A stretch of 64,000 nucleotides of DNA from Comamonadaceae bacterium OS-1 (lineage in GTDB: Bacteria; Pseudomonadota; Gammaproteobacteria; Burkholderiales; Burkholderiaceae_C). The stretch spans positions 2,108,001-2,172,000 of the forward strand of contig AP026969.1 in the NCBI GenBank assembly GCA_027923965.1. The letters are read 5' to 3'. A program made the position numbers and the translations under genes. Each line of letters opens with the position of its first letter. Within the stretch, counting starts at the first letter, position 1. The notes under the pieces were generated by a model. That model did no database searches. It worked only from the letters and a program-made list of their open reading frames with translations, and was not told the origin of the DNA. Below, piece after piece: positions 1-9,283 of the stretch.

Positions 1-1
1 G

Positions 2-709
2 GTCATCGTGCGCGAAAACTCCGAGGGCGAATACTCCGGCGTGGGCGGTCGGGTGCACCAGGGCCACCCGATCGAGGCCGCCACCGACGTGACCATGATG
101 ACCCGCGTGGGCGTGGAGCGGGTGATGCGCTTTGCCTTTCGGCTGGCCCAGTCCCGCCCCCGCAAGCTGCTGACGGTGGTGACCAAGAGCAATGCCCAGC
201 GCCACGCCATGGTGATGTGGGACGAGATTGCCGTGCAAATCGCCCGGGAATTCCCCGATGTGCGCTGGGACAAAGAAATTGTGGATGCCGCCACCGCCCG
301 CATGGTGAACCGCCCGGCCACGCTGGACACCATCGTCGCCACCAACCTGCACGCCGACATCCTGAGCGACCTGGCCGCCGCGCTGGCGGGCAGCCTGGGC
401 ATTGCGCCCACCGCCAACATCGACCCCGAGCGCCGCTACCCCAGCATGTTCGAGCCCATCCACGGCTCGGCCTTCGACATCATGGGCAAGGGCCTGGCCA
501 ATCCGGTGGGCACCTTCTGGAGCTGCGTGATGCTGCTGGAACACCTGGGTGAGGCCGCCGCCGCCGCACAGCTGATGCAGGCCATCGAGCAGGTCACCGC
601 CAACCCGGCCCTGCACACCGGCGACCTGGGCGGCAAGGCCACCACCGCCCAGGTGACCCAGGCGGTATGTGATCTGCTGGCGGTACCCGCCCTGCGCCGA
701 GCGGCCTGA
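2..709 (+). CDS. ttuC: tartrate dehydrogenase/decarboxylase family, 5' truncated by window edge
   Basis: The visible 235 residues are the C-terminal two thirds of an isocitrate/isopropylmalate-type beta-decarboxylating dehydrogenase. The run [13 protein letters not shown] near the edge is the family's substrate-binding segment; [12 protein letters not shown] carries the metal-binding aspartates, and [14 protein letters not shown] is the cofactor-site loop. Members of this clade oxidise or decarboxylate L-/meso-tartrate or D-malate with NAD. The true start lies outside the window. The TtuC assignment over LeuB or D-malate dehydrogenase rests on the following genes (dicarboxylate carrier, glycerate kinase, pyruvate kinase), which match the tartrate utilisation set known from Agrobacterium vitis. 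Family is certain; exact substrate is inferred. Confidence 0.85.
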   Translation, partial: VIVRENSEGEYSGVGGRVHQGHPIEAATDVTMMTRVGVERVMRFAFRLAQSRPRKLLTVVTKSNAQRHAMVMWDEIAVQIAREFPDVRWDKEIVDAATARMVNRPATLDTIVATNLHADILSDLAAALAGSLGIAPTANIDPERRYPSMFEPIHGSAFDIMGKGLANPVGTFWSCVMLLEHLGEAAAAAQLMQAIEQVTANPALHTGDLGGKATTAQVTQAVCDLLAVPALRRAA

Positions 710-721
710 ACACCGACCCAA

Positions 722-741
722 CCCCTGCCCATTCGCAGGGG
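722..741 (+). other. small hairpin between ttuC and dctA
   Basis: CCCCTGC and GCAGGGG can pair around a six-base loop, followed only by a weak T stretch (CTTTCC). It lies 13 bases after the ttuC stop and about 90 before dctA. It could be a leaky terminator or an mRNA stabiliser that sets different ttuC and dctA levels; a functional terminator is doubtful because the T tract is poor. Confidence 0.35.
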
Positions 742-828
742 GCTTTCCATACCGCACCCCGACTTATTAAACAGCCAGCAAGTGCTGTCGGGAGCTGCCG
801 TGCCCACTTACCTTACTGGAGACATGCC

Positions 829-2166
829 ATGCGTCGATTTTTCGGAAAACTTTACGTCCAGGTGCTGATCGGCGTGTTCGCCGGTATCGCCCTGGGCCAC
901 TTTGCGCCCCCCCTCGCCAGCGACTTCAAGCCGCTGGGCGACATCTTCATCAAGCTGATCAAGATGGTGTTTGCCCCGATCATCTTCGCCACCGTGGTGC
1001 TGGGTATCGCCCGCATGGAGAACATGAAGGAGCTGGGCCGCGTCGGCATCCGGGCGCTGGTCTACTTCGAGGTGCTGTCCACCTTTGCGCTGGCGCTGGG
1101 CCTGGTGGTGGTGAACCTGGTGGAGCCCGGCAAGGGCATGAACATCGATGCCAGCCAGCTCGACACCAAGGCGATTGCCAGCTACACCGCCAGCGCCGCC
1201 AAGCCCGAGGGTTTTGTCGACTTCATGCTGCACCTGGTGCCCACCAGCATCGTCGACGCGCTGGCCAAGAACGACATTCTGCAGATACTGGTGTTCGCCA
1301 CGCTGTTCGGCATCGCGCTGTCGCACATCGGCCCGCGCGCCAAGCCGGTGGTGGACTTTCTGGATGCATTCACGCACGGCATCTTCTCCATCGTCGGCAT
1401 GGTCATGCGGCTGGCCCCGCTGGCGGCCTTTGGCGCCATGGCCTTTACCGTTGGCAAGTACGGCCTGGGTTCGGTGGTATCGCTTGGCAAACTGATGGGC
1501 ACGATGTACGCCACCTGCGTGCTGTTTGTGGTGGTGGTACTGGGCGGCATCGCCCGGCTCTCGGGCTTCAGCCTGTGGAAATTTCTGAAGTACATCAAGG
1601 ACGAGCTGTTTACCGTGCTGGGCACTAGCTCGTCCGAGTCCGTGGTGCCACAGCTCATGCACAAGCTGGAGCATGCCGGTGTCTCCAAGCCCGTGGTCGG
1701 CCTGGTCGTGCCTGCGGGCCTGACCTTCAACCCCGACGGCCAGTGCATCTACTACACCATGGCGGCCATCTTCATCGCCCAGGCCACCAACACGCCGCTG
1801 ACGCTGATGGACCAGCTGGTGGTGCTGGGCGTGCTGCTGCTGACCTCCAAGGGGTCGGCCGGTGTCACCGGTTCGGGCTTCATCACCCTGGCGGCGACGC
1901 TGGCATCGATGGGCAAGATTCCGGTCGCGGGCATGGTGTTGCTGCTGGGGGTGGACCGCTTCATGTCCGAAGCCCGTGCCATCACCAACACCATCGGCAA
2001 TGCGGTCGGCACGCTGGCCATTGCCCGCTGGGTGGGTGCGGTGGACCGCGACCGCCTGGCCCGTGTGCTGGACGGCCAGGCCATGCCAGAGGTAGTGGAC
2101 GCAGTGAACGCCGCGCCCTACGCCGTCCCCTTGCGTGCAGACCACCCCGCACAGGCTGTGGCCTGA
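829..2166 (+). CDS. dctA: DctA-type C4-dicarboxylate:cation symporter
   Basis: A 445-residue protein of the dicarboxylate/amino acid:cation symporter (DAACS) family, close to the usual 430-450 of DctA. It opens with [18 protein letters not shown] and [23 protein letters not shown], both typical of DctA helices. The reentrant-loop signature appears as [16 protein letters not shown], and the substrate/cation-site segments as [19 protein letters not shown] and [15 protein letters not shown]. It should import succinate, malate, fumarate or, in this operon, tartrate across the inner membrane. An ATG at 829 follows a GGAGA site at 818-822. Its position inside a tartrate operon, where A. vitis uses an MFS carrier (TtuB), suggests it is the tartrate importer here; that is inference. 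Confidence 0.92.
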   Translation: MRRFFGKLYVQVLIGVFAGIALGHFAPPLASDFKPLGDIFIKLIKMVFAPIIFATVVLGIARMENMKELGRVGIRALVYFEVLSTFALALGLVVVNLVEPGKGMNIDASQLDTKAIASYTASAAKPEGFVDFMLHLVPTSIVDALAKNDILQILVFATLFGIALSHIGPRAKPVVDFLDAFTHGIFSIVGMVMRLAPLAAFGAMAFTVGKYGLGSVVSLGKLMGTMYATCVLFVVVVLGGIARLSGFSLWKFLKYIKDELFTVLGTSSSESVVPQLMHKLEHAGVSKPVVGLVVPAGLTFNPDGQCIYYTMAAIFIAQATNTPLTLMDQLVVLGVLLLTSKGSAGVTGSGFITLAATLASMGKIPVAGMVLLLGVDRFMSEARAITNTIGNAVGTLAIARWVGAVDRDRLARVLDGQAMPEVVDAVNAAPYAVPLRADHPAQAVA

Positions 2167-2184
2167 ACCCGAAAGCCCGGCCCC

Positions 2185-3483
2185 ATGCACCCCACCGATC
2201 CAAGCAGCCTGCTGCGCGCCATGTTCGATGCCGCCATCGCTGCCGCCCAGCCTGCGCTGTGCGTACCGCCCCATCTGCCAGCTGCGCCAAAAGGCCGGTT
2301 GGTGGTGATCGGCGCAGGCAAGGCCTCCGCCGCCATGGCCCGTGCGGTAGAAGACCACTGGCCAGGCCCGCTCACCGGCCTGGTCGTTACCCGCTACGGC
2401 TACGCCGTGCCCTGCGACCGCATCGAGATCGTCGAGGCCGCCCATCCGGTGCCCGATACCGCCGGCGAAATGGCCGCGCGCCGCATGCTGCAGCTGGTAC
2501 AGGGCCTGACCGAAGACGACCTGGTGCTGTGCCTGGTCTCCGGTGGCGGCTCGTCTTTGTTGCCATTGCCGCTGCCCGGGCTGGCCCTGGCCGACAAACA
2601 GGCACTGAACCGCGCCCTGCTGGCCAGCGGTGCCAGCATCCGCGAGATGAACTGCGTGCGCCGCCACCTGTCGGCCATCAAGGGGGGCCGTCTGGCCGCC
2701 GCCTGCCACCCGGCGCGGGTGCTCAACCTGCTGCTGTCCGACGTGCCGGGCGACGATCCCATCGACATCGCCTCCGGCCCTACCGTGCCCGACCCCAGCA
2801 CCTGTGCCGACGCGCTGGCCATCTTGCGCCGCTACGCGATTCCCGTGCCGCCGCAGGCGCTGGCCTGGCTGGAAAGCGGCGCGGGCGAAACCCTGAAACC
2901 CGGCGATGCGCGCCTGCCCCGTACCGAAACCCGCTGCATTGCCACCCCCCAAATGGCGCTGGAAGCCGCCGCCGCCGTGGCCCGGCATGCCGGTTACACG
3001 CCCTACATCCTGGGCGATGCCATCGAGGGCGAAGCGCGCGATGTCGCCAAAACCCTGGCTGGCCTGGCGCTGCAGGTGGCACACCGGGGCCAGCCGTTCA
3101 CCGCCCCCTGCGTACTGCTGTCCGGCGGCGAGACCACGGTGACCGTGCGCGGCCACGGGCGTGGCGGGCGCAATGTGGAGTTTCTGCTCTCGCTGGGCAT
3201 TGCCCTGGACGGCGCGCCGGGCATCCACGCGCTGGCGGGCGACACCGACGGCGTGGACGGCCAGGAGGAGATTGCGGGGGCGGTACTGGCCCCCGACACA
3301 CTGGCCCGCGCCTGGGCGCAGGGCCTGAGGCCGCGCGAGCGCCTCGACGACAACGACGGACACGGTTTCTTCGAGGCGCTGGGCGACTCGGTGGTGACCG
3401 GCCCGACGCTGACCAACGTAAACGACTTTCGCGCCATCGTGATCACCGCTGGCGCTTGCAAGGAAACTGGATATGCGACGTAA
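2185..3483 (+). CDS. ttuD: glycerate 2-kinase (MOFRL family; also called hydroxypyruvate reductase)
   Basis: A 432-residue protein with the DUF4147 N-terminal domain (LVVIGAGKASAAMARAVE, then LCLVSGGGSSLLPLP) and the C-terminal MOFRL domain (PCVLLSGGETTVTVRGHGRGGRNVEFLLSLG, followed by AGDTDGVDG). These proteins phosphorylate D-glycerate to 2-phosphoglycerate with ATP; older annotation calls TtuD a hydroxypyruvate reductase. It would use glycerate made from tartrate by the upstream dehydrogenase. Its stop overlaps the pyruvate kinase start by 11 bases, so the two are probably translationally coupled. It begins 18 bases after dctA, consistent with one transcript. Confidence 0.9.
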   Translation: MHPTDPSSLLRAMFDAAIAAAQPALCVPPHLPAAPKGRLVVIGAGKASAAMARAVEDHWPGPLTGLVVTRYGYAVPCDRIEIVEAAHPVPDTAGEMAARRMLQLVQGLTEDDLVLCLVSGGGSSLLPLPLPGLALADKQALNRALLASGASIREMNCVRRHLSAIKGGRLAAACHPARVLNLLLSDVPGDDPIDIASGPTVPDPSTCADALAILRRYAIPVPPQALAWLESGAGETLKPGDARLPRTETRCIATPQMALEAAAAVARHAGYTPYILGDAIEGEARDVAKTLAGLALQVAHRGQPFTAPCVLLSGGETTVTVRGHGRGGRNVEFLLSLGIALDGAPGIHALAGDTDGVDGQEEIAGAVLAPDTLARAWAQGLRPRERLDDNDGHGFFEALGDSVVTGPTLTNVNDFRAIVITAGACKETGYAT

Positions 3484-4888
3484 CAAGCACGCCAAGATCG
3501 TGGCCACACTCGGCCCGGCCAGCGACGACAAATCCACCATCCGGGCGCTGTTCGATGCCGGGGCCGATGTGTTCCGACTCAACTTCAGCCACGGCAAGCA
3601 CGCCGACCACCAGCGCCGCCTCGACCTGCTGCGCGAGATCGAGCGCGACACTGGCCGCCCCATCGCGGTGCTGCTGGACCTGCAAGGCCCCAAGCTGCGC
3701 ATCGGCACCTTTGCCGCCGGCCCGGTGAGCCTGGCCGAAGGTGCTGCATTCCGGTTCGATCTGGACAGCCAGACATCCGGCAGCAGCAGCCGGGTGGCGC
3801 TGCCCCACCCGGAGATTTTTGCGGCATTGGAAATCGGCACCGAGCTGTTGCTGGACGATGGTCGCCTGCGCCTGCGCGTCGAGCGTTTCGGACCCGACTT
3901 CGCCGACACCCGCGTGATCAACGGTGGCCCGCTGTCCGACCGCAAGGGCGTGAACGTACCCGGCGTGGTGCTGCCCCTGTCGGCCCTGACCGAGAAGGAC
4001 CGGGCCGACCTGGCCTTCGGTCTGACGCTGGGCATCGACTGGGTCGCGCTGTCCTTCGTGCAGCGGCCCGAGGACATCATTGCGCTGCGCGCCATCGTTG
4101 CGGGCCAGGCCGGCATCGTCGCCAAACTGGAGAAACCGGCCGCCATCGCCGCGCTGGAGGCCATCGTGGCCGAGACCGATGCGGTGATGGTGGCGCGTGG
4201 CGACCTGGGGGTGGAAATGCCCGCCGAGCAGGTGCCGTCGATCCAGAAGCGCATCGTCCACGCCTGCCGCCGCGCGGGCAAGCCCGTCATCGTGGCCACG
4301 CAGATGCTGGAGTCGATGGTGGCCGCCCCGGTGCCTACCCGCGCCGAGGCCTCGGACGTGGCCACCGCCGTCTACGAAGGGGCCGACGCGGTGATGCTAT
4401 CGGCCGAATCGGCCAGTGGCCGCTACCCGGTGGAGGCCGTGCAGATGATGGCACGCATCATCGCCCACACCGAGAGCGACCCGCGCTACCGCGAAGCCAT
4501 CGACGCAGCGCACCCCGCACCCCTGGCGCTGGCGGCAGATGCCATCGGCAGCGCACTGCGCGACATCACCGGCCTGCTGAATGCAGCGGCCACCGTGGCC
4601 TACACCAGCTCGGGCTACTCGGCCCTGCGCATGGCACGGGAGCGGCCCCATGCGCCCATTCTCGGCATGACCCCCGCGCTGGCCACTGCGCGCCGCCTGG
4701 CCCTGGTGTGGGGTGTCCATGCCGTGCTGTGCCCTGAGGTGGCCGACGTGCCCGAGATGGCCGCATTGGCCAGCCGCACCACCCTGCAAGAAGGCTTCGG
4801 CACCCCGGGCCAAACCATCGTCATTTCGGCAGGCATGCCGTTTGGGACATCTGGCACCACCAACCTGCTGCGCATTGCGCATATCTGA
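3473..4888 (+). CDS. pyk: pyruvate kinase
   Basis: A 471-residue pyruvate kinase with the expected order of motifs: KIVATLGPAS at the N-terminus, FRLNFSHG, LLDLQGPKLRIG, the small beta-barrel B domain (about residues 70-165), the active-site segment IVAKLEKPAAI with catalytic Lys, and VMVARGDLGVEMP. It converts phosphoenolpyruvate plus ADP to pyruvate plus ATP. ATG 3473 overlaps the end of ttuD, so it is the TtuE-equivalent that completes the path tartrate to glycerate to 2-phosphoglycerate to (via enolase elsewhere) pyruvate. It may equally be the organism's main glycolytic enzyme; no other copy is in the window. Confidence 0.95.
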   Translation: MRRNKHAKIVATLGPASDDKSTIRALFDAGADVFRLNFSHGKHADHQRRLDLLREIERDTGRPIAVLLDLQGPKLRIGTFAAGPVSLAEGAAFRFDLDSQTSGSSSRVALPHPEIFAALEIGTELLLDDGRLRLRVERFGPDFADTRVINGGPLSDRKGVNVPGVVLPLSALTEKDRADLAFGLTLGIDWVALSFVQRPEDIIALRAIVAGQAGIVAKLEKPAAIAALEAIVAETDAVMVARGDLGVEMPAEQVPSIQKRIVHACRRAGKPVIVATQMLESMVAAPVPTRAEASDVATAVYEGADAVMLSAESASGRYPVEAVQMMARIIAHTESDPRYREAIDAAHPAPLALAADAIGSALRDITGLLNAAATVAYTSSGYSALRMARERPHAPILGMTPALATARRLALVWGVHAVLCPEVADVPEMAALASRTTLQEGFGTPGQTIVISAGMPFGTSGTTNLLRIAHI

Positions 4889-4916
4889 GCCCGCACCCAA
4901 CCCGCTGGAGACCCCC

Positions 4917-5900
4917 ATGAAAAAAGCATCTATCCGCACCACGGGCCTTTTCCTGGCCCCGGCTATGGCCCTGGCCGTATCCGCAGGCAGCGCCCTGGCC
5001 CAAGCCTGGCCGGGCAAGGCTATCCACCTGGTCGTACCGTTTCCGCCCGGCGGCACCACCGATGTACTGGCCCGCGCGCTGGGTGACAAACTGGCACAAA
5101 GTCTGGGTCAGCCGGTCATCGTGGAGAACAAGGCCGGCGCCGGGGCCACGCTGGGCGCGGACTATGTCGCCAAGTCCAAACCCGACGGCTATACCCTGCT
5201 GATGGGTGCTGTGCACCACACCATCGCCCCGGCGGTGTATAAAAAACTGCCCTACGACTTCCAGAAGGATTTCGCACCCATCACCACCGTGGCCATGGTG
5301 CCCAATGTGCTGGTGGTCAACGCCAATACCCCGGCCAAAACCACCACCGAGCTGGTGGCCCTGGCCAAGGCCCAGCCCGGCAAACTGACCTACGGCTCCA
5401 ACGGCAACGGCACGGCCCAGCACCTGATTGGCACGCAGTTCGAGAATCTGACCGCCACCGACATCATCCACGTGCCCTACAAAGGCAGCGGCCCGCTGGC
5501 GGTGGACCTGCTGGGTGGGCAGATCACGATGTCGTTCGACACCATCACCCCGGTGCTGCAGCACATCAAGGGCGGCAAGCTGCGCGCTCTGGCCGTCACC
5601 ACCGCCAAGCGCTCCTCCGCCCTTCCCGATGTGCCCACACTGGACGAGGCCGGGCTGAAGGGCTTCAACATCGGCACCTGGTTTGGCGTGCTGGCCCCGG
5701 TGGCCACCCCCAAGGACATCACGCTGCGGCTGAACACCGAGATCGTCAAAGTGGTGCAGTCACCCGACTTTCGCAAGCGCATGGAGGAGATTGGGGCCGA
5801 GCCCATCGGCAACAGCGCCGATCAGATGGCCCAGCAGATCAAGGACGAATCCGACAAGTTCGCCAAGCTGGTGAAAGACAGCAAGGTGGCGGTGGAGTAG
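4917..5900 (+). CDS. Bug-family tripartite tricarboxylate transporter substrate-binding protein
   Basis: A 327-residue periplasmic receptor. ATG 4917 follows a CTGGAG site and gives a classic Sec signal peptide (KKASIR, hydrophobic core, SALAQA), so it is preferred over longer in-frame starts inside pyk. The mature protein begins WPGKAIHLVVPFPPGGTTDVLAR, the Bug/TctC hallmark, followed by VENKAGAGATLGADYVAKS and HVPYKGSGPLAVDLLGGQI. Such receptors bind carboxylates for TctAB permeases, or act in sensing. No tctA or tctB lies next to it, as is usual for the very numerous orphan Bug genes of Burkholderiales. Its place suggests tartrate or a related hydroxy acid as ligand, which is inference. 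Confidence 0.92.
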   Translation: MKKASIRTTGLFLAPAMALAVSAGSALAQAWPGKAIHLVVPFPPGGTTDVLARALGDKLAQSLGQPVIVENKAGAGATLGADYVAKSKPDGYTLLMGAVHHTIAPAVYKKLPYDFQKDFAPITTVAMVPNVLVVNANTPAKTTTELVALAKAQPGKLTYGSNGNGTAQHLIGTQFENLTATDIIHVPYKGSGPLAVDLLGGQITMSFDTITPVLQHIKGGKLRALAVTTAKRSSALPDVPTLDEAGLKGFNIGTWFGVLAPVATPKDITLRLNTEIVKVVQSPDFRKRMEEIGAEPIGNSADQMAQQIKDESDKFAKLVKDSKVAVE

Positions 5901-5916
5901 GCCAAAATTTAGGTAT

Positions 5917-5966
5917 AAAAAAGGCAGCTAGCGCTTATTGGATAAGCACAAGAAGCTACAAATTTT
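5917..5966 (-). repeat. dispersed palindromic element, copy A
   Basis: Contains CTAGCGCTTAT facing ATAAGCACAAGAAGCTA, the two arms of the element, flanked by an A/T run. It starts 16 bases after the Bug receptor stop and is oriented against that gene. Its minus-strand reading would give VASCAYPISAS, close to the peptide encoded by copy M. Confidence 0.75.
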
Positions 5967-6146
5967 GTAGTATTTGCAGCCCACCCGCTCAAAAGCCGGT
6001 TTGGCAGGTAAACAGCACCCAGCATGCGGGCTTTTTCCAGCTGCGGCACGCGCATGCCGCGCGCGGCTTCCAAAAGCCTTTTCTTGAACCCAGTTGGCAC
6101 ACTGGTTTGTAGACCGCACGGCATACATTCTCAGAAGAAATTGACA

Positions 6147-6197
6147 GATAGCGCTTATAGAACAAGCTTCTTTAGCTATTAATTTTATAGCTTTTTT
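6147..6197 (-). repeat. dispersed palindromic element, copy B (degenerate)
   Basis: Keeps TAGCGCTTAT and a TAGCTATT arm plus the A/T-rich flank TTTTATAGC, but the central stem is disrupted. It is less certain than the other copies. Confidence 0.5.
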
Positions 6198-6296
6198 CGA
6201 AAAACCTATCCCCTACAATGGAACCACCCCAAGGCAAGTCGTGTGAAGGCGTGCGGTGCGCCCAGCTGGCTTCGCACCGTGAAAGGTCTCCGTTCG

Positions 6297-8009
6297 ATGA
6301 TCTCTATTGCCTCTCCGCAGCCCGGGAACCGCAGTGCCGCGTGGCCTTTGCTGGCCAAGGCCACCCTGGTAGCCCTGCTGCTCACCGCGCCAGCTTGGAT
6401 TTTGGGCCCGATCTTCGGCGACGACTTCTTCTACCACCTGCTCTACAACACCTTCTTCAATGAGCAGCTGCGCGCGGGAGATTTCTATCCGCGCTGGCTT
6501 TTCAACGGCAATGCCGGTCTTGGCGGCCCGGTTTTCTTCTTCTACGGCGCGGTCCCGTCGTTTGCCACCTGCTTCTTCTCCGTTTTTGGACTGAGCGTTC
6601 CGCACCAAATGGGGGCGGCCGTGTTTGTGGCCACCTTGGGCAGCGGTGTAGCCGCCTATGTATGGGCCCAGATGGTGGTCTCCCGCCCGGCGGCGGTGGC
6701 GGCAGCCTTGCTGTATATGGCGCACCCCTACCACCTCAATGTCGATCTGTATCTGCGTTTTGCCTTTGCAGAATACTGGTCTTTTGTCTGGATGCCGCTG
6801 GTCTTTGCCGCCATGGTGGCAATCACCCGCGGTCGGCCCCATTTTTGGCTGTTGGGTGCGGTCTCGTATGCCTTGCTGATCGCGACCCATCCGCCCAGCG
6901 TGTTGATCTTTACCGGTCTGCTGGTTCCTTACGGGCTCTGCCTGCTGGTTGCGGCACCGGGACCGCAGCGGCTGGCCATCGCAGCCCGCATGGCCGGGTC
7001 GTTGGTACTCGGGGTCGCCCTGGCCGGCATCTACCTGGTGCCCGCCCTGACCACCCAACAGTTCGCCAGCTATGCCGAGGTGTTGAAAGTGTGGGATGCC
7101 CGCTTTTTTGTGGACCATGCTGGCCTGTGGCGCGACGGGTTGTTGCTGTCGCACGTGTGGCGCTATGGTGCCGATCCGGCCATGATGGTCTATGCCAATG
7201 CGGTGGCGTTCTCGCTGCTGGTGACCATGGTCTGCGTGGGTGTGGCCTGCGTGCGCGCCGAGTCGCCCCGCCAGCGCCTGTGGCCCCTGTTCTGGGCCTT
7301 GATCGTCGCGCTGACGATGTGGTCCATGGGCCGTGACGCCCTGCCTTTCTGGGAATTCGCGCACTACCTGCAACGCATCCAGACCCCCACCCGGCTCAAT
7401 ATGGCCATGGTGCTGGCGCTGGTGCCCCTGGTCGGGTACGCGGTAGACCGCTGGCCGCCCGGCAGAGCGCTCGCCGTAGTGGCGTGGGTGGTGGTGGCGG
7501 TGTATGCCGCCACGTTCTGGGTCCCCTCGGCTAAACAGATCTACTGGGGCTGGACCAAGTATGCCCATGTGCAGACGGGCAGTGCCATCTTGCCGCCAGA
7601 ATCACGCCCGGTGGAGGTTCCCCGCGCGCTGGCCAGCAACGCAGCGATGTCCGCACTGGGCGAGGCCACGCCCCGCGCAGCCTTTCTTTCGGGCTTGGGA
7701 ACCGTGTCAACGCCGCAATGGGGGCCCAATGGCATCGTGGTGGAAACCCAAAACGCCCAAGCGGATGCCCTCGTCGTACACCAGTTCAACTACCCGGGCT
7801 GGCGTGTGGTGAGTACACCACCCAGCGCTTTCAGTGTGGGTGCCACGCCCCAAGGCCTGCTGTCCATCCAGCTTCCGGCCGGTACGTACCGCTTGTCTAT
7901 CACCCGCAGCAAGTTGCCTGCGGAATGGACGGGGCTGGCGATCACGGCGAGCGCGGTGGTGGTCGCACTGGGCGTGCTGCTGGTGATACGCCGCCGGAAA
8001 AGGCTATGA
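6297..8009 (+). CDS. polytopic membrane protein, PF10131-like (6-PTP-synthase-related domain), probable GT-C type
   Basis: A 570-residue integral membrane protein with about a dozen hydrophobic segments and a periplasm-like C-terminal domain (about residues 430-545) before a last helix and a basic tail. The segment after helix 1, FNEQLRAGDFYPRWLFNGNAGLGG, is typical of the PF10131/YfhO-like multi-membrane proteins that resemble GT-C glycosyltransferases; the pterin-synthase name is historical. ATG 6297 is chosen because it sits after GAAAGG; a GTG at 6243 is an alternative. It converges on, and overlaps by 6 bases, a minus-strand GT2-GtrA gene, suggesting joint work in cell-surface or lipid glycosylation. 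Function is inferred from fold only. Confidence 0.75.
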   Translation: MISIASPQPGNRSAAWPLLAKATLVALLLTAPAWILGPIFGDDFFYHLLYNTFFNEQLRAGDFYPRWLFNGNAGLGGPVFFFYGAVPSFATCFFSVFGLSVPHQMGAAVFVATLGSGVAAYVWAQMVVSRPAAVAAALLYMAHPYHLNVDLYLRFAFAEYWSFVWMPLVFAAMVAITRGRPHFWLLGAVSYALLIATHPPSVLIFTGLLVPYGLCLLVAAPGPQRLAIAARMAGSLVLGVALAGIYLVPALTTQQFASYAEVLKVWDARFFVDHAGLWRDGLLLSHVWRYGADPAMMVYANAVAFSLLVTMVCVGVACVRAESPRQRLWPLFWALIVALTMWSMGRDALPFWEFAHYLQRIQTPTRLNMAMVLALVPLVGYAVDRWPPGRALAVVAWVVVAVYAATFWVPSAKQIYWGWTKYAHVQTGSAILPPESRPVEVPRALASNAAMSALGEATPRAAFLSGLGTVSTPQWGPNGIVVETQNAQADALVVHQFNYPGWRVVSTPPSAFSVGATPQGLLSIQLPAGTYRLSITRSKLPAEWTGLAITASAVVVALGVLLVIRRRKRL

Positions 8010-9089
8010 CTTCTTCCAGGTGAACATCGCCGAGGCCACGTAGTTCCACACCGTGCCGACCACCACGCCGGCCAACCCGGCAAGCCACCATTCCTGCTGG
8101 CGGTTGAAGATCATGTTGGCCACGCCCACATTGCCCACTGCACCGACACCGCAGACCAGGTAGAACGACAACAAGCCGGTGAAAAAGTGCATGCCGCGCA
8201 AGCGCCGGTCGCGGTAGGTGAGAAAGTTGTTCAGAACGTAGTTGGATGTCATGGCGGCCAGCGTGGCCACGATCTGCCCGACCGCGAACGGCACATTTCC
8301 TACGCGGAACGCCAGGAAGAGGATCAAAAAGTGGACGAACAGACCGCTCCCACCCACCAGCGAAAACAGAATCAGGCGCGGCGGCAGAATATGGCCGAAG
8401 CGCTTGTCCAGGATCAGCATGATGTACTGCCAGAGCACGGCAGAATCCAGCTTGCTCTCCCCCGCGAAGCGCTCGCGGAAGACGAATGGCAGTTCCGCGT
8501 AGCGCGGGGGCGTTGGCGACGACGCAAACAGGTCCAACAAAATCTTGTACCCCTCGCCGGACAGCCGCCGGACAGCGCGGTCGAAAGCCTCGCGCTGAAC
8601 CAGGAAAAATCCACTCATCGGATCGGTGAGCGGCGATGCCACGACCAGCTTGGCCAGGTAGGTGGCAAACCGGCTCATGGCCGCGCGCTTGTTGTCCCAT
8701 TCGCCGACCGAGCCGCCTTCGCAGTAACGGCTGGCAACCACGAAATCCAGTTTGTCCTCGCGCACCTTGGCCAACATACGCGGAAGCAGCGTCTCATCGT
8801 GCTGCAAATCGGCATCCATCACCACGATAGAGGGAGCTGATGAGGCCAGAACGCCCTCCACCACCGCCCGCGACAAGCCGCGTCGGCCGATGCGGTGCAG
8901 GCAGCGCACGCGGGAGTCTTCCCGGGCGATGCTGCGAACCAAGTCGGACGTTCCGTCGGGCGAATCGTCATCGACGTAAATCACTTCCCAGCGGATGCCT
9001 GCCAACACGGCATCTAACCGGGATATCAACTCGCGGATATTGTCGCGTTCGTTGAACGACGGCACCACGATCGAGAGCTCAAGCATCAC
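8004..9089 (-). CDS. GT2 glycosyltransferase fused to GtrA-like membrane domain (dolichol-phosphate-mannose synthase type)
   Basis: A 361-residue fusion. Residues 1-230 are a GT-A glycosyltransferase: SIVVPSFNERDNI, EVIYVDDDSPDGT, the metal-site DADLQHDE near residue 92, and DPMSGFFLVQRE, all matching DPM1-like enzymes that transfer a sugar from a nucleotide donor to polyprenyl phosphate. Residues about 235-360 form four hydrophobic segments of the GtrA/DPMS_TM family, with NYVLNNFLTYRDRR, thought to anchor or flip the lipid-linked sugar. The likely product is a lipid-linked sugar for a GT-C enzyme, and the neighbouring converging membrane protein is a candidate user. The sugar cannot be told from sequence. 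Confidence 0.88.
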   Translation of the reverse strand: MMLELSIVVPSFNERDNIRELISRLDAVLAGIRWEVIYVDDDSPDGTSDLVRSIAREDSRVRCLHRIGRRGLSRAVVEGVLASSAPSIVVMDADLQHDETLLPRMLAKVREDKLDFVVASRYCEGGSVGEWDNKRAAMSRFATYLAKLVVASPLTDPMSGFFLVQREAFDRAVRRLSGEGYKILLDLFASSPTPPRYAELPFVFRERFAGESKLDSAVLWQYIMLILDKRFGHILPPRLILFSLVGGSGLFVHFLILFLAFRVGNVPFAVGQIVATLAAMTSNYVLNNFLTYRDRRLRGMHFFTGLLSFYLVCGVGAVGNVGVANMIFNRQQEWWLAGLAGVVVGTVWNYVASAMFTWKKS

Positions 9090-9283
9090 GTTTCTTTCAA
9101 AGGATGGTCGCCGGACGGCCCCCTAGAAACATTTTGGCACATGAGTTACTTGCGTTGCCGAATCAAGCCAACTCGTTACAACCCTCCACCGCTTTCCGAC
9201 TGGAACTCTACAACGAGCCCAATGGGAAATGCAACGGGATGCCTGTCAGATGGCCCCCGGATCCAACCCGTTGCCCCCTGCCG

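Larger units (their letters stand above)
5901..6296. other. 396-base intergenic stretch with two dispersed-repeat copies
   Basis: Visibly AT-richer than its neighbours. It holds two copies of the dispersed palindromic element (5917-5966 and 6147-6197), both on the minus strand. Between them a minus-strand reading frame (to about 6124) can be read, but it has no recognisable domain and its end is encoded by the repeat itself, so it is treated as noncoding or a decayed remnant. No clear promoter or terminator was recognised. Confidence 0.5.

Noticed and set aside
808-4365. A 1185-residue reading frame on the minus strand across dctA, ttuD and pyk
   Set aside because: It is low in structure, rich in Ala/Arg/His/Gln, and antisense to three clear genes; long antisense frames are expected at this GC content.
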